A stretch of DNA of 64,000 nucleotides from Neobacillus nitrireducens (GTDB lineage: Bacteria; Bacillota; Bacilli; Bacillales; Cytobacillaceae), in the NCBI RefSeq assembly GCF_030915405.1, contig NZ_CP133262.1, positions 4,865,001 through 4,929,000 of the forward strand, written 5' to 3'. The position numbers and the translations under genes were made by a program. The stretch's first letter is position 1, and the number at the start of each line of letters is the position of its first letter. Below the pieces are notes generated by a model that saw only the letters and a list, made by a program, of their open reading frames with translations, did no database searches and was not told where the DNA came from. This document shows, one piece after another, positions 51,365 through 60,127 of the stretch.

Positions 51365-52378
51365 ATGGAACTAAGCGAATTATGGTTTTTACTCATCGCA
51401 ATCCTTTTTATTGGTTTCTTTTTCCTTGAAGGCTTTGATTTTGGAGTAGGTATGTCAACAAGATTGCTTGCCCGTAACCATATAGAACGGACCGTAATGG
51501 TCAATACAATTGGTCCGTTCTGGGATGCCAACGAAGTATGGCTGCTAACGGGCGGCGGTGCTATCTTTGCGGCTTTTCCAAATTGGTATGCCACCATGTT
51601 TAGCGGATATTACTTGCCGTTATTAGCTGTTTTGCTATGCTTAATTGGGCGGGGAGTTTCATTTGAATTCCGCCGAAAAGTCGATAATCCACGTTGGACG
51701 AATACTTGGGATTGGGTGATTTTCTTTGGCAGTTTATTACCTCCTTTCCTGCTTGGGGTCCTTTTTACAAGTATGTTAAGGGGAATGCCGATTCAAGCTG
51801 ATATGAATATGAATGCTGGTTTTACAGATTTTATTAATATCTACTCACTTTGGGGCGGTTTAACCGTCACATTGTTATGCTTCTTACATGGCCTTAATTT
51901 TCTTGCTTTAAAAACGGTGGGTGACATTAGACAACGTGCTGCTGCATTGGCCAAAAAGGTAGTCTTATCGGTGCTAGGTGCTTTGGTGATTTTTGTGGTC
52001 CTATCTTGGGGAATGACAGACATATTTAAAGTTCGTCCGGTAATGGAGTCAGTACTTGTTGTATTAATTGTTCTCGCTTATGTATTGTCCTATTTCTTTA
52101 TTAACAAAAAACGCGAAGGCTTAGCCTTTACCATGTCAGGACTTGGTTTGGCTTTTACGGTTTCAGCCATTTTCGCTGGGTTGTTCCCAAGAGTGATGAT
52201 CAGTTCTATCAATAAAGCATTTGATTTAACCGTTTATAATGCTTCTAGCGGTCCATACTCTTTAAAAATTATGACGATTGTCGCGTTAACTATTCTACCA
52301 TTTGTATTGGGTTATACTATTTGGAGTTACTATATTTTCCGGAAACGTGTAACGGATAAGGAGCAATTAACCTACTAA
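51365..52378 (+). CDS. cydB: Cytochrome bd oxidase subunit II
   Basis: A 337-residue, eight- or nine-helix partner subunit of CydA. The family opening FFFLEGFDFGVGM and GPFWDANEVWLLTGGGA are present. The ATG at 51365 lies one base after the cydA stop with AAGGTAGGTG inside the cydA end; an earlier in-frame start at 51356 lies within cydA. Its stop overlaps the cydC start (TAATG). Confidence 0.95.
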   Translation: MELSELWFLLIAILFIGFFFLEGFDFGVGMSTRLLARNHIERTVMVNTIGPFWDANEVWLLTGGGAIFAAFPNWYATMFSGYYLPLLAVLLCLIGRGVSFEFRRKVDNPRWTNTWDWVIFFGSLLPPFLLGVLFTSMLRGMPIQADMNMNAGFTDFINIYSLWGGLTVTLLCFLHGLNFLALKTVGDIRQRAAALAKKVVLSVLGALVIFVVLSWGMTDIFKVRPVMESVLVVLIVLAYVLSYFFINKKREGLAFTMSGLGLAFTVSAIFAGLFPRVMISSINKAFDLTVYNASSGPYSLKIMTIVALTILPFVLGYTIWSYYIFRKRVTDKEQLTY

Positions 52379-54093
52379 TGGAAAAAGTTTTGTTCTCTTA
52401 CAAGGGAGTCAAACCACTTCTCGTAAAACTAGCTATTTTAACTGCTATACAAGGAGTTATGATCATTACCCAGGCTTACTATTTGGCAGATGCAATCTCC
52501 TCGCTTTTTGCGGGGGGGTTGTTTCATACAGTCAAAAAAAAGTTGGTGATCTTTTTATTGGCGCTCATCATTCGCAAGATGGTAACGGTTTGGAAGAAAA
52601 AGCTAAGTTTCCATTTTTCGGCGCAAACAAGTGCTCAGTTTCGCAGGGAGCTGCTGAAAAAACTTTTTCAACTGGGTCCCCGTTTTGTTAGAGAAGAGGG
52701 ATCAGGTCAGACGGTTACGCTTGTGATGGAAGGCGTGCAGAGATTTCGACGGTACCTTGAAATCATTTTTATAAAAATGGTCGATATGGCGATCATCCCT
52801 GCTGTTGTATGTTTGTTTATCTTTACAGAAAATATACGGTCCGCTGTTATTTTAGTGATAGCCCTTCCAATTCTGATTGTCTTTATGATTCTACTCGGCC
52901 TTGCAGCAAAAGGAAAAGCTAATCATCAGTATAAATCCTATCAATTACTTTCGAACCATTTTGTAGACTCCTTAAGAGGAATAGAAACTCTTAAATACCT
53001 AGGGTTAAGCAAGCAGCACATCGACAAAATTGCCTTAGTTAGCGAAAAATATCGCCGTGCTACGATGGGGACATTAAGGGTTGCTTTTTTATCCTCATTT
53101 GCCCTTGATTTTATTACGATGCTTTCAATCGCAACAGTTGCTGTTTTTCTTGGGATGGGATTAATAAATGGAGCAATGGAATTACACCCAGCTTTGACCA
53201 TACTGATTTTGGCACCGGAATATTTTTTACCGATCAGAGAATTAGGTGCAGATTACCATGCAACCCTTGATGGAAAAAACGCAGGTAAAAACATTGAGGA
53301 CATCCTTGCTCATGAATCACAGCCGCGAGCAAAAGAGACTATTCCAGTCTGGAATTCCAGCGCTCTCTTTGCTGTTAAAGGTGTAAATATCCAATATGAC
53401 GTCAATGACCAAGCTGGCTTACAGGATATTAATCTATCAGTTTTCGGTGCAAAAAAAATTGGTATTATCGGGGCAAGTGGTGCAGGGAAATCAACTCTGA
53501 TCGATATTTTAAGTGGATTTTTAGCACCTTCTTTAGGAGAGTTTCAAATTAGTAACATAACGGTTACCTCATTATCCCATTCCGGCTGGCAGAACCAAGT
53601 AACCTATATTCCACAGCATCCATATATTTTTAACGATACAATCCTTAATAATATTCGCTTTTATGGACCTGAAGCAACCGAGGAAGAAGTCCTGGTTGCT
53701 GCCAAGCAGGCAGGGTTACTTGAAGTGATTCAAGCGCTGCCGCAAGGAGTAGGGACGATAATAGGTGACGGAGGCAGGGCCTTAAGTGGAGGCCAAGAAC
53801 AGCGAATTGCACTTGCTCGTGCTTTTTTAGTTAAACGATCTGTCTTAATGTTAGATGAGCCAACAGCCCATTTGGATATCGAAACAGAAGCTGAATTGAA
53901 GCGGACCATGCTGCGATTATTTGATGGAAAACTTGTCTTCTTTGCAACCCATCGCTTACATTGGATGTTGGAAATGGATGAAATTCTTGTGATTGACCAA
54001 GGAAGGATTGTCGAATCAGGTACACACGAACAATTAATGAAACAAAAGTCATCCTATTATCATCTTGTAAACGTTCAGAAAGGGGGAATCTAA
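52378..54093 (+). CDS. cydC: ABC transporter CydC for cytochrome bd assembly
   Basis: Half of the CydCD heterodimeric exporter needed for cytochrome bd maturation. 571 residues: six membrane helices (about 1-300) then an ATPase domain with Walker A GASGAGKST, signature LSGGQEQRIAL and Walker B VLMLDEPTAHLD. The ATG overlaps the cydB stop by one base, so translation is coupled. Some catalytic residues differ between the CydC/CydD pair in this family, but both nucleotide sites look intact here. Confidence 0.94.
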   Translation: MEKVLFSYKGVKPLLVKLAILTAIQGVMIITQAYYLADAISSLFAGGLFHTVKKKLVIFLLALIIRKMVTVWKKKLSFHFSAQTSAQFRRELLKKLFQLGPRFVREEGSGQTVTLVMEGVQRFRRYLEIIFIKMVDMAIIPAVVCLFIFTENIRSAVILVIALPILIVFMILLGLAAKGKANHQYKSYQLLSNHFVDSLRGIETLKYLGLSKQHIDKIALVSEKYRRATMGTLRVAFLSSFALDFITMLSIATVAVFLGMGLINGAMELHPALTILILAPEYFLPIRELGADYHATLDGKNAGKNIEDILAHESQPRAKETIPVWNSSALFAVKGVNIQYDVNDQAGLQDINLSVFGAKKIGIIGASGAGKSTLIDILSGFLAPSLGEFQISNITVTSLSHSGWQNQVTYIPQHPYIFNDTILNNIRFYGPEATEEEVLVAAKQAGLLEVIQALPQGVGTIIGDGGRALSGGQEQRIALARAFLVKRSVLMLDEPTAHLDIETEAELKRTMLRLFDGKLVFFATHRLHWMLEMDEILVIDQGRIVESGTHEQLMKQKSSYYHLVNVQKGGI

Positions 54094-55827
54094 GTGGGGA
54101 AGGAGAAATGGATTTATCCATATTTACTAAGGCTTCGTTGGCAGTTTTTACTTGCCGGCTTTCTAGGCACCATGACGATTCTCTTTGGGGCGGGCTTAAT
54201 GTTTACCTCAGGTTATTTAATATCTAAAGCAGCGACCCAGCCGGAATCGATCTTAATGGTCTATGTGCCAATTGTTGGGGTTCGCACCTTTGGGATTGGC
54301 CGTGCAGCATTAAGTTATGTCGAAAGGCTGACAGGACACTCTATCATATTGAAAGTTCTTTCAGAAATGCGTGTAAGATTATATAAAATAATCGAACCTC
54401 AAGCTTTTTTCCTCCGTTCCCGGTTTCGAACAGGAGACGTTCTCGGTGTCCTTGCAGATGATATCGAGCATTTACAGGACTTTTACTTAAAAACTCTGTT
54501 TCCCTCCCTTGTTTCTATTATCATTTACGTGCTGATTATTATTTGTGCCGGTATGTTTTCTCTTCCATTCGCCCTGACACTCGCAGGTCTGATAGGATTG
54601 ATTTTGTTTATTGGCCCTCTTTTTTCATTCCTATATACGAGAGCACTAAATGAGAAATTGAAGATAGGAAGACATCAGCTTTATTACCAATTCACGGATG
54701 CAGTTTTTGGAATTAGCGATTGGATTTTTAGTGGGAATCATTCCAGTTTCATCCGTCGGAATGAAAAACATGAACAGCAATTGATTTTGATGGAAGCACG
54801 GAAGCTTTCTTTTGTGAATTGGAGAGATGTTGCAAATCAAGTCGTACTTGGTACGATTGTTGTCGTGACAATTGCTTGGGCGAATGGACTAACAATGAGA
54901 GGGGAAATCCCGTCAACCCTAATCGCTGCATTTGGTCTTGTATTGTTGTCCTTGGTGGAATCGTTCTTGCCCATCGCAGGTGCCGTCAGTGAAACGCAGA
55001 CATATCAGGATTCAATAAAACGTCTTGATAGCATCGAAAGCGATAGACTGCTAGGTATGAGTTCTGCTGTGGTTATCCCGGATACCCTCTCTACAGGACA
55101 GGTTACGCTAGAAATCAACAAGTTATCATTTGAATTTCATCCTAACGAGTCGCTTTTAAAAGATATTACGCTTAATGTAGAACAAGGTGAAAAAATTGCG
55201 ATTATTGGGCGAAGCGGTTCAGGTAAATCGACCCTTTTAAATTTGATTCAGGGCGCACTTGCACCAACTAGTGGTGTAGTCCAAATAAATGGCTTAAATG
55301 CTAAGAACCTTGAACCCGTTATTCCAACCCTCATGTCAGTACTGAATCAAAAGGCTTATCTATTTAATACTTCAGTTCTAAATAATATCCGCTTGGGCCG
55401 TCCGGAGGCGAGTGATGAGGAGGTTTATCGAGTCGCTCGAATGGTCCAATTAGATGGATTAATAGAAAAATTACCTGAAGGTTATCAAACAAATATGCAG
55501 GAAACCGGACAGCGTTTCTCAGGAGGGGAACGGCAAAGAATTGCTCTGGCTAGGATACTCCTTCAAAATACTCCAGTTGTTATCCTTGATGAACCAACAG
55601 TTGGCCTAGATCCGATAACAGAAATAGCCCTGTTGAATACAATATTTACAACGTTAGAGGATAAAACAATAATTTGGGTGACACACCATTTGATGGGTGT
55701 TGAGAATATGGGTCGCATCATTTTTCTGGATCGAGGAAAAATTGCCATGGAAGGAAGTCATCAACAATTATTGGAAAGTGAAGAAAGATACAGGCGATTA
55801 TATCGTCTCGATTGTCCATTGTTATAA
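54094..55827 (+). CDS. cydD: ABC transporter CydD for cytochrome bd assembly
   Basis: Second half of the CydCD exporter. 577 residues, with six helices followed by Walker A GRSGSGKST, signature FSGGERQRIAL and Walker B VVILDEPTVGLD. It begins at a GTG directly after the cydC stop, with AAAGGGGGA upstream. The four cyd genes form one tightly packed operon. The next gene, topB, starts 106 bp later without a clear terminator between them. Confidence 0.94.
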   Translation: MGKEKWIYPYLLRLRWQFLLAGFLGTMTILFGAGLMFTSGYLISKAATQPESILMVYVPIVGVRTFGIGRAALSYVERLTGHSIILKVLSEMRVRLYKIIEPQAFFLRSRFRTGDVLGVLADDIEHLQDFYLKTLFPSLVSIIIYVLIIICAGMFSLPFALTLAGLIGLILFIGPLFSFLYTRALNEKLKIGRHQLYYQFTDAVFGISDWIFSGNHSSFIRRNEKHEQQLILMEARKLSFVNWRDVANQVVLGTIVVVTIAWANGLTMRGEIPSTLIAAFGLVLLSLVESFLPIAGAVSETQTYQDSIKRLDSIESDRLLGMSSAVVIPDTLSTGQVTLEINKLSFEFHPNESLLKDITLNVEQGEKIAIIGRSGSGKSTLLNLIQGALAPTSGVVQINGLNAKNLEPVIPTLMSVLNQKAYLFNTSVLNNIRLGRPEASDEEVYRVARMVQLDGLIEKLPEGYQTNMQETGQRFSGGERQRIALARILLQNTPVVILDEPTVGLDPITEIALLNTIFTTLEDKTIIWVTHHLMGVENMGRIIFLDRGKIAMEGSHQQLLESEERYRRLYRLDCPLL

Positions 55828-55933
55828 TATGTCCAGGGAATAACTGGATATTGATATTTATTTGTCTTTACGAACACTGGACTTAATGGGTAAAATGGAT
55901 TTCGGGATGCTTTGTAAAAAGGGAGCAATCATA

Positions 55934-58102
55934 ATGAAATTAATTATTGCCGAAAAGCCGGATCAAGGATCAACCTTAGCATCAATCTTTAAGCATAAAA
56001 AACAAAATGGTTTTATTGAAATTTTTGCAAATGATGTTTTTCCTCAGGGAGCCTATGTGACCTGGGCAATTGGTCATGTATGCCAACTAGTCTCGCCCGA
56101 AAAATACCAGCAGGGCTGGAAAAAATGGTCGTTAGATAATTTACCAATTATCCCTGAACAGTTTGAATACGAGGTAACGAAAGATAAGGCAAAACAATTT
56201 GCAGTCATAAAAAAGTTAGTTTCTGATCCTAATGTGAATGAAATAATTCATGCAGGTGATGCGGGACGCGAAGGTGAACTGATTATCCGCAATATTCTCA
56301 GGCTAACAAAATGTCACAAACCAATGAAAAGACTATGGATTTCATCGTTAACAGCAAACAGCATTCGAGAGGGTTTTAAGAAGCTGTTAGATGAGCAGGA
56401 AACGAGGAGCTTATTTTTCGAGGCATATACAAGGGCTTGTGCTGACTGGGTGGTTGGTATGAATGCTTCACGTTTGTATAGCTTACTTTTACAAAAACAA
56501 GGATTTTCCGATGTATTTTCAGTTGGAAGAGTACAAACTCCAACCTTAGCTCTTATTGTGAAAAGAGAACTAGAAATAGAGAATTTTAAATCCGAGCCCT
56601 TTTGGGAGGTTCTTGCACATTTTCTGATAAATGGGAAAAAATATACCGGGAAATGGCAGAATAATGGTGAAACAAGAGTAAATAAAAAAGAGCTAGCTGA
56701 AAAGGTTGCGGCTTTTTGTAAGGATAAACCTGCGGAAGTTAGTGAGGTTCTTTCAGAAAGAAAAGAATTCTATCCCCCACTTTTATATAATTTGTCTGCC
56801 CTCCAAGCGGAGGCAAATAAACGCTTTAAATTCTCTCCGAAGAAAACTCTGGATGTTATGCAAAAGCTCTATCAAAAGGGAAATGTCTCGTACCCACGTT
56901 CTGATTCACGGTACGTAACAAAAGAAGAAGCGAATACGTTCCCGGAAATCTTAAACAAGTTAAGCCATATCAAGGATTACGAAAGCTTTTTTCCATTACC
57001 TCTGTCTTCGATTTCAGAAAATAAACGCTACGTGAATGAAAAAAAGGTCACGGACCACTATGCGATTATTCCGACGGAACAAATCCCAAATGTAGAGCGA
57101 CTCAGCCCTGATGAGAAAAGGATCTACGATTTAGTCGTAACAAGTTTGATTGCCGCACACTATAATAAGGCCATTGCTGAATATACAACTGTGACAACTA
57201 TGGTCGATGGGAGGGCAGCATTTATCTCGAAAGGGAAGGTGCAAATTGAAGAAGGCTGGCGAAAAGTACTGAATCCAAAAGATAATGATGATGAGCCAGC
57301 CTTGCCAAAGTTATCAGAAGGTGAGCAGGGCCAAACAGATAAAGTGGAAGTCAAAGAAAGCAAAACACAACCGCCAAAACGCTATACCGAAGGACAATTG
57401 ATTACGTTAATGAAAACGGCCGGTAAGCATATAGATGATAAGGAACTGGAAAAAATTCTGACAAAGACCGAGGGCCTTGGAACTGAAGCTACCAGAGCAG
57501 GCATCATTACAATGCTAAAGGACCGCCTATACATTGAGGTTAATAAGAATTTAGTTTATGCTACAGCCAAAGCCAAAATCCTGATTGAGGCCATCGGCAA
57601 AGAAATTTTAGCTTCACCGGAAATGACTGCAAAATGGGAGCAGAAACTAAAGGAAATATCAGACGGGTCCGCTGCACCAAAGCAGTTTATGGAGCAAACA
57701 AAGAAAATGGTTATTCACTTAATTTCTTCAAGTATGGGTCAAGCTACAACCTGGACTTTCTCAGAGGATATTCGCGAAAATTTTGCACCTAGGAAGCAAA
57801 AAGGAAGGAAGCAGACCGTTACAAAGCTTGGTCCTTGTAAAAAATGTGATGGGTCAGTAGTAGATAAGGGGAGTTTTTACGGTTGTTCAAATTACCAAAA
57901 GAATCACTGCAATTTCACCATTTCAAAGAAAATATTTGGTAAAAACATTACCCAAAAGAACATTAAGCTCCTTTTATCAGAAGGAAAAACAGAGCTGATT
58001 GAAGGATTCGTTAATAAAGAAAAAACCTTTAATGCACGGCTTTTTTTAGACGAAGCTGAAAAAAGGGTCAAATTTTTATGGGAAGAAAAAGCCGAAAAAT
58101 AA
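55934..58102 (+). CDS. topB: DNA topoisomerase III
   Basis: Type IA topoisomerase that relaxes and decatenates DNA using a Tyr-5'-phosphate link. 722 residues. The Toprim domain opens LIIAEKPDQG with DAGREGELI as the acidic site; the active Tyr is Y320 in SYPRSDSRY; a C-terminal CKKC...C...C zinc element follows (about 633-660). The ATG at 55934 has AAAGGGAGC upstream; the longer frame to 55862 lacks one. It follows cydD and may be partly co-transcribed. Confidence 0.94.
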   Translation: MKLIIAEKPDQGSTLASIFKHKKQNGFIEIFANDVFPQGAYVTWAIGHVCQLVSPEKYQQGWKKWSLDNLPIIPEQFEYEVTKDKAKQFAVIKKLVSDPNVNEIIHAGDAGREGELIIRNILRLTKCHKPMKRLWISSLTANSIREGFKKLLDEQETRSLFFEAYTRACADWVVGMNASRLYSLLLQKQGFSDVFSVGRVQTPTLALIVKRELEIENFKSEPFWEVLAHFLINGKKYTGKWQNNGETRVNKKELAEKVAAFCKDKPAEVSEVLSERKEFYPPLLYNLSALQAEANKRFKFSPKKTLDVMQKLYQKGNVSYPRSDSRYVTKEEANTFPEILNKLSHIKDYESFFPLPLSSISENKRYVNEKKVTDHYAIIPTEQIPNVERLSPDEKRIYDLVVTSLIAAHYNKAIAEYTTVTTMVDGRAAFISKGKVQIEEGWRKVLNPKDNDDEPALPKLSEGEQGQTDKVEVKESKTQPPKRYTEGQLITLMKTAGKHIDDKELEKILTKTEGLGTEATRAGIITMLKDRLYIEVNKNLVYATAKAKILIEAIGKEILASPEMTAKWEQKLKEISDGSAAPKQFMEQTKKMVIHLISSSMGQATTWTFSEDIRENFAPRKQKGRKQTVTKLGPCKKCDGSVVDKGSFYGCSNYQKNHCNFTISKKIFGKNITQKNIKLLLSEGKTELIEGFVNKEKTFNARLFLDEAEKRVKFLWEEKAEK

Positions 58103-58132
58103 AATTGTAATTTAGAAGTGATAAAGTACCTT

Positions 58133-58158
58133 GTTTACTATTTTTTTATATAGTAAAC
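58133..58158. promoter_or_regulatory. Dyad before mntR
   Basis: Perfect inverted repeat GTTTACTA / TAGTAAAC with a ten-base AT spacer, just upstream of the mntR ribosome binding site. The position is right for an operator, but the half-sites do not clearly match the known MntR box. Confidence 0.45.
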
Positions 58159-58191
58159 TTTTAGGTGAGTAATTTTTTTGGAGGGTATGGG

Positions 58192-58611
58192 ATGCCAACA
58201 CCAAGTATGGAAGATTATATTGAACAAATATATATTTTGATAGAAGAAAAAGGATACGCGCGGGTCTCAGATATTGCCGAAGCGCTGTCTGTACATCCCT
58301 CCTCAGTTACGAAAATGGTGCAGAAGCTTGATAAAGATGAATATTTAGTTTACGAAAAATATAGAGGGCTCGTGTTAACAGCCAAGGGTAAAAAGATTGG
58401 CAAGCGACTGGTCTTCAGACATGATTTACTTGAACAATTCCTAAAAATCATCGGTGTTAAAAATGAAAATATTTATAACGATGTCGAAGGGATTGAACAC
58501 CATTTAAGTTGGGATTCAATTGATCGAATTGGTGACCTGGTTCAGTTTTTTGAAGAAGATCAAAAACGGATTGAGGCTCTAACCGAAATTCAAAAACAGA
58601 ATGAAAATTAA
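58192..58611 (+). CDS. mntR: Manganese-responsive regulator MntR
   Basis: DtxR-family repressor of manganese uptake. 139 residues. Metal ligands D8 and E11 (SMEDYIEQIY) are visible, as is the later GIEHHLSWDSIDR site; the winged-helix recognition region is RVSDIAEALSVHPSSVTKMV. GGAGGG precedes the ATG at 58192; a GTG at 58165 gives an extension missing in B. subtilis MntR. The protein is nearly colinear with the B. subtilis one. No mntH or mntABC genes are in the window. Confidence 0.95.
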   Translation: MPTPSMEDYIEQIYILIEEKGYARVSDIAEALSVHPSSVTKMVQKLDKDEYLVYEKYRGLVLTAKGKKIGKRLVFRHDLLEQFLKIIGVKNENIYNDVEGIEHHLSWDSIDRIGDLVQFFEEDQKRIEALTEIQKQNEN

Positions 58612-58620
58612 CCAAAAGGA

Positions 58621-58652
58621 AGCACCTGGCAGAAATTGCCGGGTGCTTTTAA
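58621..58652. terminator. Terminator between mntR and DUF3892 gene
   Basis: AGCACCTGGCA / TGCCGGGTGCT hairpin followed by TTTTAAT; it overlaps the last bases of the convergent small gene. Confidence 0.85.
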
Positions 58653-58864
58653 TATAAATCCGGGTATTGATCAAAAGATTGGTTACTTTCTGGAATTAAT
58701 GATAATCTTCCATGTTCTTCCTCTACGGCTATTATCCCTTGAATTAGACCGTTTTCGGCTTCTTGGATTGCTTTTCGATAAGAGATGACTCTTCCATTAG
58801 AAGTGACAAAATTAATTATTTCCCCAAAATAATTACGGTGAAGTGCAACAATGGATTCGATGAT
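58649..58864 (-). CDS. DUF3892 family protein without a standard start codon
   Basis: A 71-residue protein on the minus strand: IESIVAL at the start, GRVISYRKAIQEAENGLIQG, then a short acidic end with DQYPDLY. This is the DUF3892 pattern (a small domain carrying S-x-E/R-x-A-h-x-h). GAGGGGG is well placed, but the codon six bases on is ATC (58862-58864), with ATT just before it; there is no ATG, GTG or TTG. It might use ATT or ATC, or the start may be mutated or misread. It is convergent with mntR. Function unknown. Confidence 0.65.
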   Translation of the reverse strand: MIESIVALHRNYFGEIINFVTSNGRVISYRKAIQEAENGLIQGIIAVEEEHGRLSLIPESNQSFDQYPDLY

Positions 58865-58946
58865 AATTATCCCCCTCTAGAATATAAATTAAAATTTTTA
58901 CCATGCTTTTACCTATATTCTTTCTTATTTTTTCAAATAATAAACA

Positions 58947-58978
58947 AAAAAGCATCGGAATTTACCCGATGCTTGGTA
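58947..58978 (-). terminator. Terminator of metA
   Basis: AAGCATCGG / CCGATGCTT hairpin; TTTTTTG follows on the minus strand. Confidence 0.85.
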
Positions 58979-59887
58979 TTAACCCCAAAAAAAAGGAGTT
59001 TCCTGGTAAACATAATAATTAAGCCAGTTTGAAAAGAATAAATGTCCATGAGAACGCCATCGATTTATTGGCGGTTGAGTCGGATCATTATTAGGGAAGT
59101 AGTTCTCCGGAATATGGATTTCAAGACCCCTATTCAAATCCCGTTCGTATTCCTGTGCAAGCGAATCTGATTCATATTCCAAATGTCCGGTAATCATGAC
59201 ATGCTTTCTGTCTCGTGAGGCAATTAATAATGCTCCTGCATCCTCAGAAGCAGCAAGCAATGTTAATTTAGGATTCTTTTTAATTGCTTCAATTGATACA
59301 TCGGTATAGCGAGAATGAGGAGCATAAAATTGGTCATCAAACCCTCGCAGCAAAGTATCATTTGGTTCGAAAATACGATGAGCATAAATTCCGGAGCATT
59401 TTCGCTGTAATTCAAATTTACCAATCCCGTAATGATAGTTAAGTGCCGCCTGTGCCCCCCAGCAAATATGCAGGGTCGAGGTGACATTTTGATTAGCCCA
59501 GTCCATTATCTCGGTTAATTCCGACCAATATTTCACTTGATCAAATTCTAATAATTCGACAGGAGCACCAGTTATGATCATCCCATCAAATTTTAGGCTT
59601 TTCACTTGAGAAAAGGTGGTGTAAAACTGTTCAAGATGCTGTTTGCTCGTATGGGTTGATTCATACGAGTTCGTTTTTAGAAAATTAACATTTACTTGCA
59701 AAGGTGAGTTTCCCAGTAATCGTAAAATCTGTGTTTCAGCTTTCTCTTTTTCGGGCATCAAATTCAGAATGAGAATATTTAATGGTCTGATGTCTTGTGC
59801 AATGGCACGCTCATCGTCCATGATGAAAATATTCTCTGTTTCGAGTATTTCCCTTGCTGGAAGGAGTTTTGGAATGTTTATTGGCAA
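58979..59887 (-). CDS. metA: Homoserine O-acetyltransferase (MetA type)
   Basis: First committed enzyme of methionine synthesis. 302 residues. The catalytic Cys is C142 (HICWGAQA), with H235 and E237 in ITGHLEYES. Residue 111 is Glu (TGAPVELLEF); published work on B. cereus MetA ties Glu at this place to acetyl-CoA rather than succinyl-CoA use, so I call it an acetyltransferase. It starts at a TTG at 59887 with AAAGGGGATGG upstream. The 240-base gap before fhs shows no S-box riboswitch elements. Confidence 0.93.
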   Translation of the reverse strand: MPINIPKLLPAREILETENIFIMDDERAIAQDIRPLNILILNLMPEKEKAETQILRLLGNSPLQVNVNFLKTNSYESTHTSKQHLEQFYTTFSQVKSLKFDGMIITGAPVELLEFDQVKYWSELTEIMDWANQNVTSTLHICWGAQAALNYHYGIGKFELQRKCSGIYAHRIFEPNDTLLRGFDDQFYAPHSRYTDVSIEAIKKNPKLTLLAASEDAGALLIASRDRKHVMITGHLEYESDSLAQEYERDLNRGLEIHIPENYFPNNDPTQPPINRWRSHGHLFFSNWLNYYVYQETPFFWG

Positions 59888-60060
59888 GTGACCATCCCCT
59901 TTTTAAGTTTAATTAGGTATTTTTCAAAATCCTTCATCCATTAAATATAACTACCTACAGCTGGAAGTCAATGAATATTTAAAATATTTGATAATTATAT
60001 ATTATAAACAGTATTATAAATTCAGAAAAGTTATTAATTTATTCATAATTATATATCGGA

Positions 60061-60084
60061 ATGAAAGCGCTTGTTTGATACAAT
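60061..60084 (+). promoter_or_regulatory. Possible cre-like site and -10 box of fhs
   Basis: TGAAAGCGCTTGTT at 60062-60075 contains the AAGCGCTT core but matches the cre consensus well only in its left half. It directly precedes TACAAT (60079-60084), a good -10. Confidence 0.35.
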
Positions 60085-60127
60085 GAATCCGTAAGCCAAT
60101 ACTTAATGAGGAATGCGGGGGATAAAG

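Noticed and set aside
59888..60112. S-box (SAM) riboswitch before metA
   Set aside because: The AT-rich leader has none of the conserved S-box blocks and no terminator/antiterminator pair on the metA strand.
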